From Gammaproteobacteria bacterium (GTDB lineage: Bacteria > Pseudomonadota > Gammaproteobacteria > Francisellales > CACEW01), in contig JANQIS010000236.1 in NCBI GenBank assembly GCA_028282045.1, positions 1 to 14,011 on the forward strand: a stretch of 14,011 nt of DNA, read 5' to 3'. The stretch's first letter is position 1. Each line of letters begins with the position of its first letter. Shown in pieces: positions 6,530 to 13,192 of this stretch. Position numbers and translations under genes: made by a program. The notes beneath the pieces were generated by a model. That model saw only the letters and a list, made by a program, of their open reading frames with translations, did not search any database and was not told the origin of the DNA.

Positions 6530-7186
6530 ATGAGTAGACAGCAGCAATTAAAACAGCAGGTGGCCGCAGCAGCGCTGCAATATATTAATTCAGACTGTGT
6601 GTTAGGAGTGGGGACTGGTTCTACCGTAAATTGTTTTATTGAGCTGTTAGCGGATATAAAGACGAAGATTGACGTTGCAGTTTCAAGTTCTGAGCAATCA
6701 ACGATTTTGTTGCAGCAGTTAGGGATTGAGGTGGTGGAACTCAATAATGCGCCACCGTTGGATGTGTATATTGATGGGGCCGATGAGGTCACCAGACATA
6801 AAGCAATGATTAAAGGTGGTGGTGCGGCATTGACGCGTGAAAAAATTGTTGCGGCTAACGCAAAGCAGTTTGTTTGTATAGTTGATGAAACCAAAGTGGT
6901 GGATGTGCTGGGAAAATTTCCACTACCGGTTGAGGTTATTCCCATGGCGCGTAGTTATGTGGGGCGCGAAATGGTGAAATTAGGCGGTGCGCCAGTCTAC
7001 CGTGAGGGTGTTGTTACAGATAACGGTAATGTTATTTTGGATGTACATAATCTGGATTTGGTTGATCCGGTTGCGATGGAACAGACTATCAATAATATTG
7101 CCGGTGTGGTAACTAACGGTATTTTTGCACTGCGTCCGGCTGATATTGTACTGGTGGCTGGGAATGGTGCTGTGAGTAAATTATAA
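6530..7186 (+). CDS. rpiA: Ribose-5-phosphate isomerase A
   Basis: RpiA interconverts ribose-5-phosphate and ribulose-5-phosphate in the non-oxidative pentose phosphate pathway. The 218-residue product has the family's usual length. GVGTGST at 26-32 is the phosphate-binding loop. IDGADE gives D82 and D85, KGGGAALTREKI gives K95 and the catalytic base E104; these fit E. coli D81, D84, K94 and E103. The C-terminal VTNGIFALRPADIVLVAG is also conserved. ATG 6530 (MSRQQQ) is preferred over GTG 6509, because the family starts close to this point and 6509 lies very near the upstream terminator. The Shine-Dalgarno is weak (GAGA). The PfkB-family kinase gene downstream is separated by 185 bases. Confidence 0.97.
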   Translation: MSRQQQLKQQVAAAALQYINSDCVLGVGTGSTVNCFIELLADIKTKIDVAVSSSEQSTILLQQLGIEVVELNNAPPLDVYIDGADEVTRHKAMIKGGGAALTREKIVAANAKQFVCIVDETKVVDVLGKFPLPVEVIPMARSYVGREMVKLGGAPVYREGVVTDNGNVILDVHNLDLVDPVAMEQTINNIAGVVTNGIFALRPADIVLVAGNGAVSKL

Positions 7187-7371
7187 GCTCAGATTCCACT
7201 GTGATATTATGTCACCTGTCTGGGAATGTGACCGGGACTGATGATGTCGACTCTGATAGTTGTTCGGTGTGCTAATGTATGAAGCATGCAAAAAGGCGCA
7301 GTGATTCCCGTTCTGGTATTAGGCGTTAAAAAACGCTAAGATATCGTCGTTAAGAATCAGTCGAAATATTT

Positions 7372-8394
7372 ATGTCATCACGTTATCACATCTACGGTAT
7401 GGGCAATGCTTTGCTCGATATGGAGTTTAATGTCGATATAACTTTCTTTGGAAAACATCAAGTGCAAAAAGGACTGATGACCTTGGTGGATCAAGATCGT
7501 CAACATGAACTCATGCATGCACTGGGCGATATTCCTGACCATCATCTGGCCTGCGGCGGCTCTGCGGCAAATAGTATGATAATTGCCCGTTATCTGGGCG
7601 CCGAAGGCTTTTATACCTGTAAGATTGCCAATGATAAAGCCGGTGATTTTTATTATAAAGATATGAAAAAAGCCGGGCTTGATAATACCTTTGATCACAA
7701 AGGGCGAGAAGATGGTTTGACCGGTAAATGCTTGGTAATGGTTACGCCTGATGCTGACCGTACCATGAATACGTTTTTGGGTATTAGCGAGTCTTTATCG
7801 GTAGCACAGTTGCATGAGCCTGCATTGCTTGTTTCAGATTATCTCTATATTGAAGGTTACTTGATGACATCACCCACAGCGTTAGGAGCAGTCAAACAAG
7901 CCTATGCTACGGCTAAAGCAAATGGTGTGAAAACAGCTATTAGTTTGTCTGACCCGTTTGTGGTGGGGCATTTCAGAGCACAATTTAATGAAATTTTATC
8001 CCAAGGCGTAGATTTGGTCTTTGCCAATGAAGAAGAAGCATTGAGTTACACTAATAGCCAAACGCTCTCTGGTGCGATCGCTGGGTTACAAGCTGTTGCT
8101 AAAGCATTTGTTATTACCCGTGGCCCACATGGTTCGATCGTTTTCGATGGAGGGTCAGTGGTTGAGGTTGAACCGATGAAGGTCGAGGCAATCGATATGT
8201 TAGGTGCAGGTGATATGTATGCCGGTGCTTTTTTGGCTGGTGTAACGAAATACGGCATGAGTATGCAGCAAGCCGGTGAACTGGCTAATGCGATTTCCGC
8301 TAAGGTTGTCACGCAATATGGCCCACGTATTTCACAAAATCAGGCAAGCCAGATTCTGACTGGCGTGCGTGAACAGGTTCGAGCAATTGCTTAA
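7372..8394 (+). CDS. PfkB-family carbohydrate/nucleoside kinase (adenosine-kinase-like)
   Basis: This 340-residue cytoplasmic kinase belongs to the ribokinase/PfkB superfamily. The N-terminal YGMGNALLDMEF is the family's first strand and substrate aspartate region. ACGGSAANSMIIARYLG is the GG-containing substrate-binding block. DPFVV and FANEEEAL are typical, ITRGPHGSIVF is a conserved strand, and DMLGAGDMYAGAF is the PfkB signature with the anion hole and catalytic aspartate (GAGD). The overall pattern (LLDMEF near the start, the MNTFLG segment, the ANEEEA block) is closest in my judgement to proteins annotated as adenosine kinase, which convert adenosine to AMP, but the substrate cannot be fixed by eye; a ribose or fructose kinase is possible. 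ATG 7372 is the natural start although no clear Shine-Dalgarno precedes it. The stop codon lies within a 12-bp palindrome. Confidence 0.85.
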   Translation: MSSRYHIYGMGNALLDMEFNVDITFFGKHQVQKGLMTLVDQDRQHELMHALGDIPDHHLACGGSAANSMIIARYLGAEGFYTCKIANDKAGDFYYKDMKKAGLDNTFDHKGREDGLTGKCLVMVTPDADRTMNTFLGISESLSVAQLHEPALLVSDYLYIEGYLMTSPTALGAVKQAYATAKANGVKTAISLSDPFVVGHFRAQFNEILSQGVDLVFANEEEALSYTNSQTLSGAIAGLQAVAKAFVITRGPHGSIVFDGGSVVEVEPMKVEAIDMLGAGDMYAGAFLAGVTKYGMSMQQAGELANAISAKVVTQYGPRISQNQASQILTGVREQVRAIA

Positions 8395-8398
8395 GCAA
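8387..8398. repeat. 12-bp perfect palindrome TTGCTTAAGCAA over the kinase stop codon
   Basis: The sequence is its own reverse complement and contains the TAA stop (8392-8394). It is followed by a C/T-rich stretch ending in CTTTTG. It could act as a weak terminator or a protein-binding site, or be chance. Confidence 0.5.
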
Positions 8399-8459
8399 CT
8401 TGCGCTTTTGTGTTGATTCATTATTATTAGCAACAGTTAATTAAAGGTATTCCATTTTT

Positions 8460-8678
8460 ATGGCTAAAGAAGATGTAATTGAAATGCAAGGTACGGTGTT
8501 GGAAACCTTGCCAAATACGATGTTTCGGGTTGAGCTGGAAAACGGCCACATTGTCACAGCACACATTTCCGGTAAGATGCGTAAAAACTATATTCGTATC
8601 CTGACAGGTGATAGCGTCACTGTTGAACTGACGCCGTATGATTTGACTAAGGGGCGGATTACTTTTCGCTCTAAGTAA
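8460..8678 (+). CDS. infA: Translation initiation factor IF-1
   Basis: IF1 binds the ribosomal A site of the 30S subunit and helps IF2 and IF3 select initiator tRNA. The 72-residue protein is almost identical along its length to gammaproteobacterial IF1: it begins MAKEDVIEMQGTVLETLPN, then has the OB-fold block MFRVELENGHIVTAHISGKM and the RKNYIRILTGD strand. It ends in KGRITFRSK. AAAGG (8443-8447) provides a Shine-Dalgarno about 12 bases before the ATG. Its 3' end overlaps the convergent phosphopantetheinyl transferase gene by 8 bases. The usual neighbours clpA, cspD or aat are not seen here. Confidence 0.98.
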   Translation: MAKEDVIEMQGTVLETLPNTMFRVELENGHIVTAHISGKMRKNYIRILTGDSVTVELTPYDLTKGRITFRSK

Positions 8679-9321
8679 ACTGGTAATGGATAATCTCGCA
8701 ATTGGGCTGTGGATAGGCAATGTAACCAATCATGCCTTGTTTGCTACAAGGATATAAGTACCACGTGTCCTTATTGGGCAACCTTACCTGGTTTTGTTCA
8801 ACCACAGAAAAAGTATCTAGCTGTTGGCTTAAACCCGTGCCAATGGCTTTTATGATAGCCTCTTTGGCGCTCCAACAGCGTAAAAAGCAGGTTGTTTGTT
8901 CGCTAATAGGGTGTGCCAGAATCCATTGAAGCTCATTTGGGTGGAAGAATCGTTTAGCAAGAGCTTTGGTATTAGCTATAGTGCGCTGACATGACTCAAT
9001 ATCCACACCAATATCGTGCAGTGCAACAGCAATAACAGCGGTATCTTTGGTATGTGAGAGATTAAATTGAACTGAGCCGGCAACGTTGGGTTTACCAAAT
9101 TGATTGTACTCATACACAATGGCGTGTGGATCAATATCGAGATACCTTGCCAGAATTTGGCGTAGTGCAACACGGCTCAGACCATATTCTTGTTTGCGCG
9201 TCGCTAACTTGAACTGTTGGTAGCATTTTAGCTCAACAGGGCTGAGTAATGTGTTATCAATTGGCAGTGTAAGGTCAATATGCCAGAGGTGGATGTGGTC
9301 AGGCTTGATTTCTAATGTCAT
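8671..9321 (-). CDS. 4'-phosphopantetheinyl transferase, Sfp type
   Basis: The 216-residue enzyme transfers phosphopantetheine from CoA to a serine of carrier proteins. Motifs in order are FGKP (75-78), FNLSH (86-90), the metal-binding GVDIE (105-109), RFFHPNE (124-130) and WSAKEAIIKAIGTG (150-163), all intact. The length fits the Sfp/AcpT group, about twice that of AcpS. No polyketide, nonribosomal peptide or siderophore gene is in the window, so its target may be the fatty-acid ACP or a distant pathway. ATG 9321 (MTLEI) is chosen; the frame is open to TTG 9366, but that would overlap the upstream gene's end and adds sequence without homology. No good Shine-Dalgarno is seen. It lies 28 bases downstream of the small secreted protein gene and may share its transcript. 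It converges with infA, overlapping by 8 bases. Confidence 0.92.
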   Translation of the reverse strand: MTLEIKPDHIHLWHIDLTLPIDNTLLSPVELKCYQQFKLATRKQEYGLSRVALRQILARYLDIDPHAIVYEYNQFGKPNVAGSVQFNLSHTKDTAVIAVALHDIGVDIESCQRTIANTKALAKRFFHPNELQWILAHPISEQTTCFLRCWSAKEAIIKAIGTGLSQQLDTFSVVEQNQVRLPNKDTWYLYPCSKQGMIGYIAYPQPNCEIIHYQFT

Positions 9322-9349
9322 TGCAAAGAGCAATACTCGTGAAATTTCA

Positions 9350-9631
9350 TCAACTGCTGCTGCCAAACCAGCCCTTTACTGTGCCTACCAGTTGATACCA
9401 ATAAGACTTAATTGTCTCACCTACACGAGACCAAAAGCTATGTGAAGTGACTTGGTTGGTGAGGTTGGTTACACGGCTGTTTACGGCGGTTTTGGCTTGT
9501 TCCCATTTATTTGATAGCTGTGAGGAAGTCGTGGTTTGACTACTGCTAAGGCCAATTGCTGCATGAGTAGTGCTAACACCGATAAATAAAAGACAGACGG
9601 ACAAAAAGATGATCCTAAATAAAGTATGCAT
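9350..9631 (-). CDS. Small predicted secreted protein, 93 residues
   Basis: I do not recognise a family. MHTLFRIIF begins a signal peptide with a hydrophobic core to about residue 20 and a signal peptidase I site TTHA before A25. The mature part of about 69 residues starts with a Ser/Thr/Gln-rich linker (GLSSSQTTTSSQLS), followed by a likely helical stretch (NKWEQAKTAVNSRVTNL). It ends in an aromatic amphipathic segment (FWSRVGETIKSYWYQLV, then KGWFGSSS) that could lie on a membrane. It has no cysteine and no lipobox. ATG 9631 is preferred to the TTG/ATG at 9670, because AAGAGA lies 7-8 bases upstream and the signal peptide begins there. A promoter with a perfect TATAAT lies about 50 bases upstream. 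The gene precedes the phosphopantetheinyl transferase on the same strand. Confidence 0.65.
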   Translation of the reverse strand: MHTLFRIIFLSVCLLFIGVSTTHAAIGLSSSQTTTSSQLSNKWEQAKTAVNSRVTNLTNQVTSHSFWSRVGETIKSYWYQLVGTVKGWFGSSS

Positions 9632-9678
9632 AGTGATTTCTCTTAGTTTGCTGCTATAAAAAATGCCCAACTCAGGCT

Positions 9679-9707
9679 ATTATACTGTACTAAGCTTATC
9701 ACCTCCA
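9679..9707 (-). promoter_or_regulatory. Candidate sigma-70 promoter for the 93-residue secreted protein gene
   Basis: On the minus strand TATAAT (9684-9679) is a perfect -10, with TGGAGG (9707-9702, three of six consensus positions) at an ideal 17-base spacing. It points at the ATG at 9631 and lies in the 97-base gap that this unit shares with the divergent hda. Confidence 0.42.
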
Positions 9708-9728
9708 CTTTAAACTGGATATTTCATT

Positions 9729-10421
9729 ATGCTGGCTGACATGCAGTTACCATTGCCGTTAAGCCTCTCGCCGGCTTTAAGCTGGGCGCACTTCTATGCC
9801 GGAAATAATGCTGAGTGTGTACAGGCACTGCGTGATGCATTACCAATGAGTCAGGCTGGACAGTTCTATTTGTGGGGTGGAAAAAACGTCGGTAAAACAC
9901 ACTTATTACAAGCGTTATGTCGTGAGGCAATGGATAGTGATAGATCAGCATTTTATTTATCGCTGGCCTTTGCCAACCAGTGGCAACCGGAAGTTTTACA
10001 GAATTTAAGTCAGTATCAAGTGGTATGTCTGGATGATGTACAGGTAATTTATGGCCAATCTGAATGGGAAGAGGCGTTATTTCATCTATATAACCAAGTT
10101 AATGAAGCCGGTGCTTTATGGTTGGTAAGTGCAAATGCGCTACCTGAGCGATGCGTATTGTCAGACTTGAAAAGCCGTTTATTAGCAGGGCCTGTTTATC
10201 ATATTCAACCTATACAGGATCAGGAGCTTGCGCCTGCGCTAATGTTTTTGGCGCAGTCCTATGGCTTGGATCTTGGTGAGGGGTGCTCTGAGTATATTTT
10301 AACGCGTTCAGCGCGCCATATGGCAGCATTGTCGCATTGCCTCGAACAATTGCATTTGGCTTCATTAAAAGCCAAACGCAGGATTACTATACCATTTGTA
10401 AAGTCAGTGATGGGGTGGTGA
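9729..10421 (+). CDS. hda: DnaA-related replication regulator Hda
   Basis: Hda, bound to the DNA-loaded beta clamp, stimulates ATP hydrolysis by DnaA after initiation and so prevents re-initiation. The 230-residue protein has an N-terminal clamp-binding motif MQLPLPLSL (residues 5-13). A AAA+ module follows: Walker A WGGKNVGKTHLL (G50 to T57), Walker B VVCLDDV (98-104), sensor I VSANALP, and the arginine finger in DLKSRL (R150). The C-terminal lid helices follow. There is no DnaA DNA-binding domain IV, as expected for Hda. ATG 9729 is the first in-frame start; ATG 9741, just before the clamp motif, would also work, and the Shine-Dalgarno is poor in both cases. The gene is divergent from the secreted-protein unit and ends at a strong hairpin shared with ptsH. 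Confidence 0.93.
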   Translation: MLADMQLPLPLSLSPALSWAHFYAGNNAECVQALRDALPMSQAGQFYLWGGKNVGKTHLLQALCREAMDSDRSAFYLSLAFANQWQPEVLQNLSQYQVVCLDDVQVIYGQSEWEEALFHLYNQVNEAGALWLVSANALPERCVLSDLKSRLLAGPVYHIQPIQDQELAPALMFLAQSYGLDLGEGCSEYILTRSARHMAALSHCLEQLHLASLKAKRRITIPFVKSVMGW

Positions 10422-10423
10422 AT

Positions 10424-10467
10424 CTAGCCTGGCTATTTGATCATGATTAAATAGCCAGGCTAGCGTT
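10424..10467. terminator. Bidirectional terminator between hda and ptsH
   Basis: A perfect 15-bp inverted repeat, CTAGCCTGGCTATTT (10424-10438) and AAATAGCCAGGCTAG (10449-10463), encloses the 10-base loop GATCATGATT. A short T run follows on the plus strand. It sits between two convergent genes, 3 bases after the hda stop and about 38 bases past the ptsH stop, so it can serve both. The A/T pairs at the stem top are unusual, but the G+C base is typical. Confidence 0.8.
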
Positions 10468-10500
10468 TTACGGTTCTGGTTAAGTTAAGATGGGTTCACA

Positions 10501-10770
10501 TTATTCGTCTTCGTCGAAACGATTATTAATCAATGTTACAATAGCATCCAGCGCTGCTTGAGCATCGCTACCCGTAGCGTGTAGTACGAGAGGCGTTCCC
10601 TGGGTGGCCGCCAACATCATAATGCCCATGATGCTTTTAGCATTGGCAATCCTATCGCCTTTGTGTAATTCGACTTCGGCGGCAAAGCGCGAAGCTGTGC
10701 TAACTAGTTTGGAGGCAGCTCTGGCATGCAAACCGAGCTTGTTAATGATGGTACATTGTTGCGTTAACAT
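10501..10770 (-). CDS. ptsH: Phosphocarrier protein HPr (ptsH/NPr type)
   Basis: This 89-residue HPr receives phosphate from enzyme I on His15 and passes it to EIIA proteins. GLHARAASKLV (13-23) carries H15, and NAKSIMGIMML (43-53) carries Ser46, the target of HPr kinase, in a canonical K-S-I-M-G context. The C-terminal NNRFDEDE resembles the NPr (ptsO) end, and the gene neighbourhood is that of the nitrogen PTS, so it probably serves a regulatory rather than a sugar-transport chain. Its ATG overlaps the EIIA stop in ATGTTAA, implying translational coupling. It is the last gene of the minus-strand block. Enzyme I (ptsI or ptsP) and sugar permeases are not in the window. Confidence 0.95.
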   Translation of the reverse strand: MLTQQCTIINKLGLHARAASKLVSTASRFAAEVELHKGDRIANAKSIMGIMMLAATQGTPLVLHATGSDAQAALDAIVTLINNRFDEDE

Positions 10771-11177
10771 AAACGGGCAATAGGTGGAGTTGTTAGTGCT
10801 GAATCACATTTTATCCCAACATGACCACCTTCTTCAGCAACGACAGTCATTTCATCCAGAGAACAGTGTGCGTAGTTGATAGTACGTAGTAACATGGAAA
10901 GATTCAGGCCACTGACTACAGAGACATTGAATTTACATAGTTTTTTAGCGATATTGTGCGGTGTAGCACCATATAAATCGGTGAGTACTAATACCCCGGC
11001 GCCTTGGTCTAATTGACGGATTTTACTTTGTGCAACGTGACATAATTGCTCGGGCTGTGTCAAATTGCTGACGCTTAATGTGTCAATTTGAACCAGAACA
11101 TTACCGACGATAGTCTTTGCTGTGTTCAGCAGTGACCTGCCGATATCACCGTGTGTAATCAATAAAATGCCGACCAT
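10764..11177 (-). CDS. PTS EIIA component, mannose family
   Basis: The 137-residue cytoplasmic protein is an EIIA-Man-type domain. MVGILLITHGDIG contains the phosphorylatable His9. VLVLTDLYGATPHNIAKKL matches the VLTDLFGGTPxN block, and VVSGLNLSMLLRTINY matches the VSGxNLPMLL block. Such stand-alone EIIA-Man proteins are common beside HPr and HPr kinase in proteobacterial pts clusters with no sugar permease, where they are thought to have a regulatory role; the output here is unknown. The last ten or so residues (ALTTPPIARLC) are unremarkable. The gene overlaps ptsH by 7 bases and follows the short HPr kinase gene after 15 bases. No Shine-Dalgarno is evident, consistent with coupling. Confidence 0.92.
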   Translation of the reverse strand: MVGILLITHGDIGRSLLNTAKTIVGNVLVQIDTLSVSNLTQPEQLCHVAQSKIRQLDQGAGVLVLTDLYGATPHNIAKKLCKFNVSVVSGLNLSMLLRTINYAHCSLDEMTVVAEEGGHVGIKCDSALTTPPIARLC

Positions 11178-11192
11178 ATGGCGTCGTCTATA

Positions 11193-11543
11193 TTATGATA
11201 AGGGGACAATTTTAAGCTTTGTGGATGCTGAAAGCAAGATGTGTGTATGGATGGGAATACTATGGGAACTTCCTGCCGGCACAGCAATAAAGCCACTGTT
11301 TCTAAGGTGTAAAATACCACGGTAAGATGAATTGGCAAGATATCCGTACCAGATACCCGCTTGCTGATAGAGCATCACCATGTCATCAGCGATTAGCTCA
11401 GCACCTTGATTAATTAAATAAGCACTCAGCCAGGATTTACCACTACCTGGTGCGCCGGTGATTAAGATACCAAATCCCTGGTAATAAACCAGATTGCCAT
11501 GTAAGCATAAGGGCTTATGGAATCTGGTTTGAGTTTGATGCAT
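11193..11543 (-). CDS. hprK: Short HPr kinase/phosphorylase, kinase core only
   Basis: HprK phosphorylates Ser46 of HPr. Standard enzymes have about 310 residues with an N-terminal domain; this one has 116 and consists of the C-terminal kinase core alone, like the alphaproteobacterial short form. The start LCLHGNLVYYQGFGILITG is followed by Walker A GAPGSGKS (30-37) and GAELIADD (47-54), which supplies the conserved aspartates. The HprK signature (LLEVRGLGI in the family) appears as ILHLRNSGF (77-85): the glutamate is replaced by His and the glycine by Asn, while Arg is kept. The C-terminal part is short and lacks a recognisable K-loop. It may be active, altered or decaying. It lies 21 bases after ptsN and 15 before the EIIA gene. 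rapZ, which often follows, is absent. Confidence 0.82.
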   Translation of the reverse strand: MHQTQTRFHKPLCLHGNLVYYQGFGILITGAPGSGKSWLSAYLINQGAELIADDMVMLYQQAGIWYGYLANSSYRGILHLRNSGFIAVPAGSSHSIPIHTHILLSASTKLKIVPLS

Positions 11544-11564
11544 GTATAAACCATTGGGCTTTTA

Positions 11565-12050
11565 TTATGAAGCTTTAGCGTCGTCATGGGGCAACGAGGT
11601 GGCGGCAACCAAGGCATCGAAGAGTGATTTGTTACTGTCGCTTTGACGCAATTGGGTGACAGATTTTTTATTTTTTAACACGCCGGCAAGTTGTTTAAGT
11701 AAATTTAAATGCAACTCACTTTGCTCATTGGGCACTAATAGTGAAATCAGTAGGTCAACTGGCTTTTGGTCTGGCGCATCAAAATCAATCGGGTTTTGCA
11801 AAGTAATGGCAGCAATCTTAGGGGCCTGCAAGTGATCAATACGTGCGTGTGGGATGGCGATGCCGTTGCCTAATGCCGTACTACCGATTTTCTCTCGTTT
11901 GAGCAATGCATCAAAGATTAATGTACTTTGCTCTGGATCTGCCGCTTGGCTAAACAGTTCACTAAAAGCTTCCAGTACCCGTTTTTTACTATTATAACTG
12001 GCGTGACATTCCACCTGTTCGGGTGAAAGGTAATGGTTGATGGCTGTCAT
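11565..12050 (-). CDS. ptsN: Nitrogen-PTS EIIA component PtsN (EIIA-Ntr)
   Basis: PtsN is the terminal phosphoacceptor of the nitrogen PTS and, in studied bacteria, controls potassium transport and sigma-54 or stress regulation according to its phosphorylation state. The 161-residue protein shows the EIIA type-2 fold: KKRVLEAFSELF, then REKIGSTALGNGIAIPHAR with phosphorylatable H68, PIDFDAPDQKPVDLLISLLVP, and HLNLLKQLAGVLKN. Length and motifs are normal. It lies 9 bases after hpf and 21 before hprK, inside a minus-strand operon; the Shine-Dalgarno is weak (AAGA). The sigma-54 gene that usually lies two genes upstream is missing here, so its target in this organism is open. Confidence 0.96.
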   Translation of the reverse strand: MTAINHYLSPEQVECHASYNSKKRVLEAFSELFSQAADPEQSTLIFDALLKREKIGSTALGNGIAIPHARIDHLQAPKIAAITLQNPIDFDAPDQKPVDLLISLLVPNEQSELHLNLLKQLAGVLKNKKSVTQLRQSDSNKSLFDALVAATSLPHDDAKAS

Positions 12051-12059
12051 GATTGGTCT

Positions 12060-12395
12060 TTATTCTTCAGTTTGTTGTATGGTTTGCTCGAATTTTGAGA
12101 TAGTTGCATGGTGGTTTTTGATTTTTTCTTTGTATTTGAGAACTTGCCGGTCCAACTTATCAAGTAAAGTATCAATAGCGGCATAAAGGTCATCCATTTT
12201 GCTTTCAGCAAAAACTTCCGAGCCGCTCAGGTTGATTTTCGCCTCTGCGATATGGGTATCTTTAACAACGTCCAGGATGACGTGGATACCGGTAATATGA
12301 TCAAAATGGCGTTCTAAACGGACTAACTTTTCATTAATAAACTCACGGATAGCATCAGTGACTTCAAGGTGGCGACCAGTGATTTGTAAGTTCAT
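12060..12395 (-). CDS. hpf: Ribosome hibernation promoting factor, short form
   Basis: The 111-residue protein is a short HPF/YfiA-family member that binds the 30S decoding region and, with RMF in gammaproteobacteria, stores ribosomes as inactive dimers. MNLQITGRHLEVTDAIREF opens the family's beta-alpha-beta-beta-beta-alpha fold. KINLSGSEVFAESKMDDLYAAID and the basic KLDRQVLKYKEKIKNHH are typical and are cited here as separate segments. There is no long-form dimerisation domain. The start has AGGT about 9 bases upstream. It is separated from lptB by only 56 bases, where rpoN lies in many proteobacteria. Confidence 0.95.
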   Translation of the reverse strand: MNLQITGRHLEVTDAIREFINEKLVRLERHFDHITGIHVILDVVKDTHIAEAKINLSGSEVFAESKMDDLYAAIDTLLDKLDRQVLKYKEKIKNHHATISKFEQTIQQTEE

Positions 12396-12451
12396 GCAAA
12401 TGACCTGATTTATTAAGAGGTACTGTTAGTCTAGCATAGTTAACATCGCTC

Positions 12452-13192
12452 TTACAGCTTAAACTTATCGCCTAGATAAACGCGTTTGACATGCTCATTT
12501 TCAAGAATATCTGCAGGTGTACCCTGGGCAATAATCTCACCGGCATTAGCAATATAAGCACGCTCGCAGATATCAAGTGTCTCACGCACGTTATGGTCGG
12601 TAATCAAAACACCAATACCGCGATCGGTTAACTGTGTAATGATGCGTTTAATATCAATAACTGAGATAGGATCCACGCCGGCAAATGGTTCATCTAGCAA
12701 GATAAATTGTGGCGATGTGGCCAAAGCACGGGCAATCTCAGTACGACGACGTTCACCACCAGATAGGCTGAGTCCTAAACTTTTGCGAATATGCTTAATA
12801 TGTAATTCTTCAAGTAATGTCTCTAGCTGATCTCGTCGTTCTTCAGGTGTTAAACCAGGCATGGTTTCTAAGATCGCCATGATATTGTCTTCTACGGACA
12901 GTTTGCGAAATACGGAAGGTTCCTGCGGTAAGTAGCTCAATCCTAGCTTGGCACGACGATGCATAGGTAGCGTGGTTATGTTGGTATCATTAAGTAAGAT
13001 TGAGCCACTATTAGCGTGCACCAGGCCGACAATCATGTAAAAGGCTGTGGTCTTACCAGCACCATTGGGTCCAAGTAAGCCAACAATTTCACGGCTTTTC
13101 ACTTCCAGTGAAACATCTTTAACGACCCAGCGCGTCTTGTAACGTTTACCGAGATTTTGTGCTTGTAGATGATGTGTTTTTGTGTCTGTCAT
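12452..13192 (-). CDS. lptB: Lipopolysaccharide export ATPase LptB
   Basis: LptB is the cytoplasmic ATPase of the LptB2FGC transporter that pulls lipopolysaccharide from the inner membrane and pushes it along LptA to the outer membrane. The 246-residue protein has an ABC ATPase order: Walker A GPNGAGKTT (41-49), the Q-loop in YLPQEPSVF, signature LSGGERRR, Walker B FILLDEPFAGVDP, and the H-loop in ITDHNV. The C-terminal YIANAGEIIAQGTP and RVYLGDKFKL match LptB of normal length (241 in E. coli). The frame is open to 13438, but homology starts at ATG 13192 (MTDTK). That start lies within the last 47 bases of lptA, suggesting coupled translation. LptF and LptG are encoded elsewhere. Confidence 0.97.
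   Translation of the reverse strand: MTDTKTHHLQAQNLGKRYKTRWVVKDVSLEVKSREIVGLLGPNGAGKTTAFYMIVGLVHANSGSILLNDTNITTLPMHRRAKLGLSYLPQEPSVFRKLSVEDNIMAILETMPGLTPEERRDQLETLLEELHIKHIRKSLGLSLSGGERRRTEIARALATSPQFILLDEPFAGVDPISVIDIKRIITQLTDRGIGVLITDHNVRETLDICERAYIANAGEIIAQGTPADILENEHVKRVYLGDKFKL

Noticed and set aside
6457..6945. 162-codon ORF on the minus strand opposite rpiA
   Set aside because: It is antisense to well-conserved rpiA, begins over the terminator region, and its Ser/Thr-rich composition is that of a shadow frame.
7319..7339. Hairpin TTA-g-GCGTT / AACGC-TAA upstream of the PfkB kinase as a terminator or operator
   Set aside because: The stem is short with a bulge and an A-only loop, with no T run on either strand; not enough to call a feature.
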